From the NCBI GenBank assembly GCA_023383735.1, contig JAHDYN010000025.1:2572-11030 (forward strand): DNA of 8,459 nt. Direction: 5' to 3'. Shown piece after piece: positions 6,849-8,459 of the stretch. The translations under genes and the position numbers were made by a program. Position 1 is the stretch's first letter. Each line of letters opens with the position of its first letter. The notes beneath the pieces are model-generated. The model made no database searches. It saw only the letters and a program-made list of their open reading frames with translations, and had not been told where the DNA came from. The DNA comes from Gammaproteobacteria bacterium. GTDB lineage: Bacteria > Pseudomonadota > Gammaproteobacteria > Steroidobacterales > GCA-2729495.

Positions 6849-7545
6849 CCCGGTACCGGACCCGGCCGCGATTCTCCGGCTGGAGCAGCTGACCCGGACT
6901 TTCGCGGTCGGTGACCAGCTCGTGCGTGCGCTGGATGGCGTGGATCTCGATGTCGCTGCCGGCGAGTACATCTCGCTGATGGGGCCTTCCGGCTCCGGCA
7001 AGTCCACGCTGCTCAATGTGCTCGGCCTGCTCGACCGGCCGACCTCGGGCGAATACTGGCTGGCCGGCGAGCAGACCTCGACGATGAGTGATGACCGCCT
7101 GGCCGATACCCGCCAGCGCGAGATCGGTTTCGTCTTCCAGTTCTTTCACCTGATTCACCGCATGACCGCCGTGGAGAACGTCGAGCTGCCGTTGATGCTG
7201 GCCGGCATTCCGATGGCTGAACGCCGCAGCCGTGCCCGCGAGGTGCTGCAGCGGATGGGACTGGAGGCGCGCATCGACCATCGCTCCAACCAGCTCTCCG
7301 GCGGTGAGCGGCAGCGGGTGGCCATCGCGCGTGCCGTGGTGATGCGGCCCAAGATCCTGCTGGCCGATGAGCCCACCGGCAATCTGGACAGTGTCTCCGG
7401 CGGCGAGGTCGTGAAGATCGTTGAAGCGCTGCATGAAGAGGGGCTCACACTGATCGTGGTCACGCACGACCAGGCGCTGGGCAGCCGCGCGCATCGCCGG
7501 CTTCTCATGCGTGACGGACGCATCGTGCAGGACCTCAGCGGATGA
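6808..7545 (+). CDS. ABC transporter ATP-binding protein, MacB/LolD type
   Basis: This is the nucleotide-binding subunit that powers the exporter in the cytoplasm. The 245-residue product has all ABC motifs: Walker A GPSGSGKST at 59-67, Q-loop Q111 (VFQFFHL), signature LSGGERQR at 163-170, Walker B ILLADEP at 183-189 with catalytic E188, D-loop GNLDS at 191-195 and switch H220 (VVTHD). The opening LEQLTRTFAVGDQLVRALDGVDLDV and the GLLDRPTSG stretch are typical of the MacB/LolD/FtsE-like class that pairs with FtsX-type permeases. In classical MacB this domain is fused to the permease; here it is a separate gene. Start choice is weak: GTG 6808 overlaps the adaptor gene by 41 bases, while GTG 6826 and TTG 6838 are also possible and none has a strong ribosome site. 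Any of these starts lies inside the adaptor gene, which suggests coupled translation. Confidence 0.94.
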   Translation: MKAWLTVSPQLRSSPVPDPAAILRLEQLTRTFAVGDQLVRALDGVDLDVAAGEYISLMGPSGSGKSTLLNVLGLLDRPTSGEYWLAGEQTSTMSDDRLADTRQREIGFVFQFFHLIHRMTAVENVELPLMLAGIPMAERRSRAREVLQRMGLEARIDHRSNQLSGGERQRVAIARAVVMRPKILLADEPTGNLDSVSGGEVVKIVEALHEEGLTLIVVTHDQALGSRAHRRLLMRDGRIVQDLSG

Positions 7546-8459
7546 GGTTCGCCGACCGGCACCGGGTGGCGTTCGGCGCGCTCGCGAGGACGCCGCTGCG
7601 TACCGCGATGTTGCTGCTGGCCACGGCGATCGGTGTTGCGGCGGTGCTGGTGCTGACGGCGCTGGGTGAAGCCGCGCGGCTGTACATCGCCGGCGAGTTC
7701 CAGTCGCTCGGCACGGATCTGCTCGTGGTCATGCCCGGGCGTACCGAGACCAGCGGTGTCGGCGCCGGCATGATGTCGGGCGCCACGCCCCGGGACATCA
7801 CCCTCGATGACGCCCGGGCCCTGTTGCGCAGTTCTGCGATCGGGACCGTTGCGCCGCTGGTGGTTGGCGAGAGCTCGGTCTCCGTCGGCTCGCTCGAACG
7901 CGACGTGACGGTCATGGGTACCACGGCCAGTTACGCCACCATCCGCCAGTGGACCATGGCGAGCGGCGAGTTTCTGCCCGATGTGGACATGGATCGTGAA
8001 TCACCGGTCTGCGTGATCGGCAGCACCATCGGCCGCGAGCTGTTTCGTGGCGAGCCGCCGGTTGGCCGCTGGCTGCGGGTCGGTGACCGGCGCTGCCGGG
8101 TGGCCGGGCTGCTGGCCGAACAGGGCGTCTCGGTGATGGTCGATGTCGACACGGTGGTGATGATTCCGGTCGCCATGGCCCAGAGCCTGTTCAACTCGGC
8201 CGGACTGTTCCGGGTGCTGGTACAGGCCCGCAGCCGGGATGCCATGCCGGCGGCAAAGCGCTTCGTGCTCGCCACGTTCAAGCAGCGACATCATGGCGAG
8301 GAAGATGTGACCGTGGTTACGCAGGATGCCGTGCTGGAGACCTTCGACGGCATCCTCGGCGCGCTGACCCTGGCGCTGGCCGGCATCGCTGCCGTGAGTC
8401 TGCTCGTTGCGGGCGTGCTGATCATGAACGTCATGCTGGTCGCGGTCAGCCAGCGTACG
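7542..8459 (+). CDS. FtsX/MacB-like ABC transporter permease (partial, 3' end outside window)
   Basis: This is the membrane subunit of the exporter. The visible 306 residues show the MacB layout: a short cytoplasmic start with an amphipathic stretch (HRVAFGALARTPLRTAM, 7-23), first membrane helix at about 22-42, a long periplasmic core domain at about 43-270, and a second membrane helix starting near 272 (GALTLALAGIAAVSLLVAGV). The sequence ends at NVMLVAVSQRT, where FtsX-family permeases usually continue with a REIG motif and two more helices. The stretch FQSLGTDLLVVMPGR at 53-67 is characteristic of MacB periplasmic domains. MacB-type permeases act mechanically: they do not carry substrate through the membrane but push periplasmic cargo through the adaptor and a TolC channel. 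The start ATG overlaps the ATPase stop (ATGA at 7542-7545). The frame is open to the window end. Cargo cannot be told from sequence. Confidence 0.92.
   Translation, partial: MRFADRHRVAFGALARTPLRTAMLLLATAIGVAAVLVLTALGEAARLYIAGEFQSLGTDLLVVMPGRTETSGVGAGMMSGATPRDITLDDARALLRSSAIGTVAPLVVGESSVSVGSLERDVTVMGTTASYATIRQWTMASGEFLPDVDMDRESPVCVIGSTIGRELFRGEPPVGRWLRVGDRRCRVAGLLAEQGVSVMVDVDTVVMIPVAMAQSLFNSAGLFRVLVQARSRDAMPAAKRFVLATFKQRHHGEEDVTVVTQDAVLETFDGILGALTLALAGIAAVSLLVAGVLIMNVMLVAVSQRT

Overview
The window is GC-rich, densely coding bacterial DNA. The periplasmic MsrP/MsrQ pair, a DUF3391 HD-GYP protein and a MacAB-like export operon together suggest a gammaproteobacterium. The genus cannot be named from the sequence. 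There are no tRNAs, rRNAs, insertion sequences, CRISPR arrays or phage genes, and no stretch over about 110 bases lacks a gene. Both window ends cut through genes.

Left part (1-3585, all on the minus strand, read from right to left): an exported TPR protein with a TonB-like C-terminal domain, then an exported DUF547 protein, then msrP (Tat-exported molybdenum methionine sulfoxide reductase), then msrQ (its haem-binding membrane partner, cut by the window start). The DUF547 gene, msrP and msrQ are packed with gaps of 12 and 3 bases and look like one transcript. The TPR/TonB gene is 59 bases further upstream and may belong to it.

Centre (3640-5635, plus strand): msrA, the cytoplasmic methionine-S-sulfoxide reductase, is divergent from the TPR/TonB gene across a 54-base gap. 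Repair of oxidised methionine in the cytoplasm (MsrA) and the periplasm (MsrPQ) is therefore encoded within 4.2 kb. Next comes a DUF3391/HD-GYP protein that has lost the His of its HD motif and probably a further metal-ligand His, so it is probably not a working c-di-GMP phosphodiesterase.

Right part (5639-8459, plus strand): a tripartite exporter operon of the MacAB type with MacB split into two genes. It holds a periplasmic adaptor (HlyD/MacA family), an ABC ATPase that overlaps it by 41 bases, and an FtsX/MacB-like permease that overlaps the ATPase by 4 bases (ATGA) and is cut by the window end. The adaptor carries the R-x3-L-x6-S hairpin-tip motif used to dock on TolC-type outer-membrane channels. 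No TolC gene is in the window. The 70-base leader of this operon has a perfect TATAAT box and several short repeats that could control it: a perfect 6-bp inverted repeat, and two CGCTCC copies complementary to the adaptor's Shine-Dalgarno.

No wholly new system is evident. The points most worth following are the degenerate HD-GYP protein, the repeats in the exporter leader, and the unknown exported DUF547 and TPR/TonB proteins beside the methionine sulfoxide repair genes.
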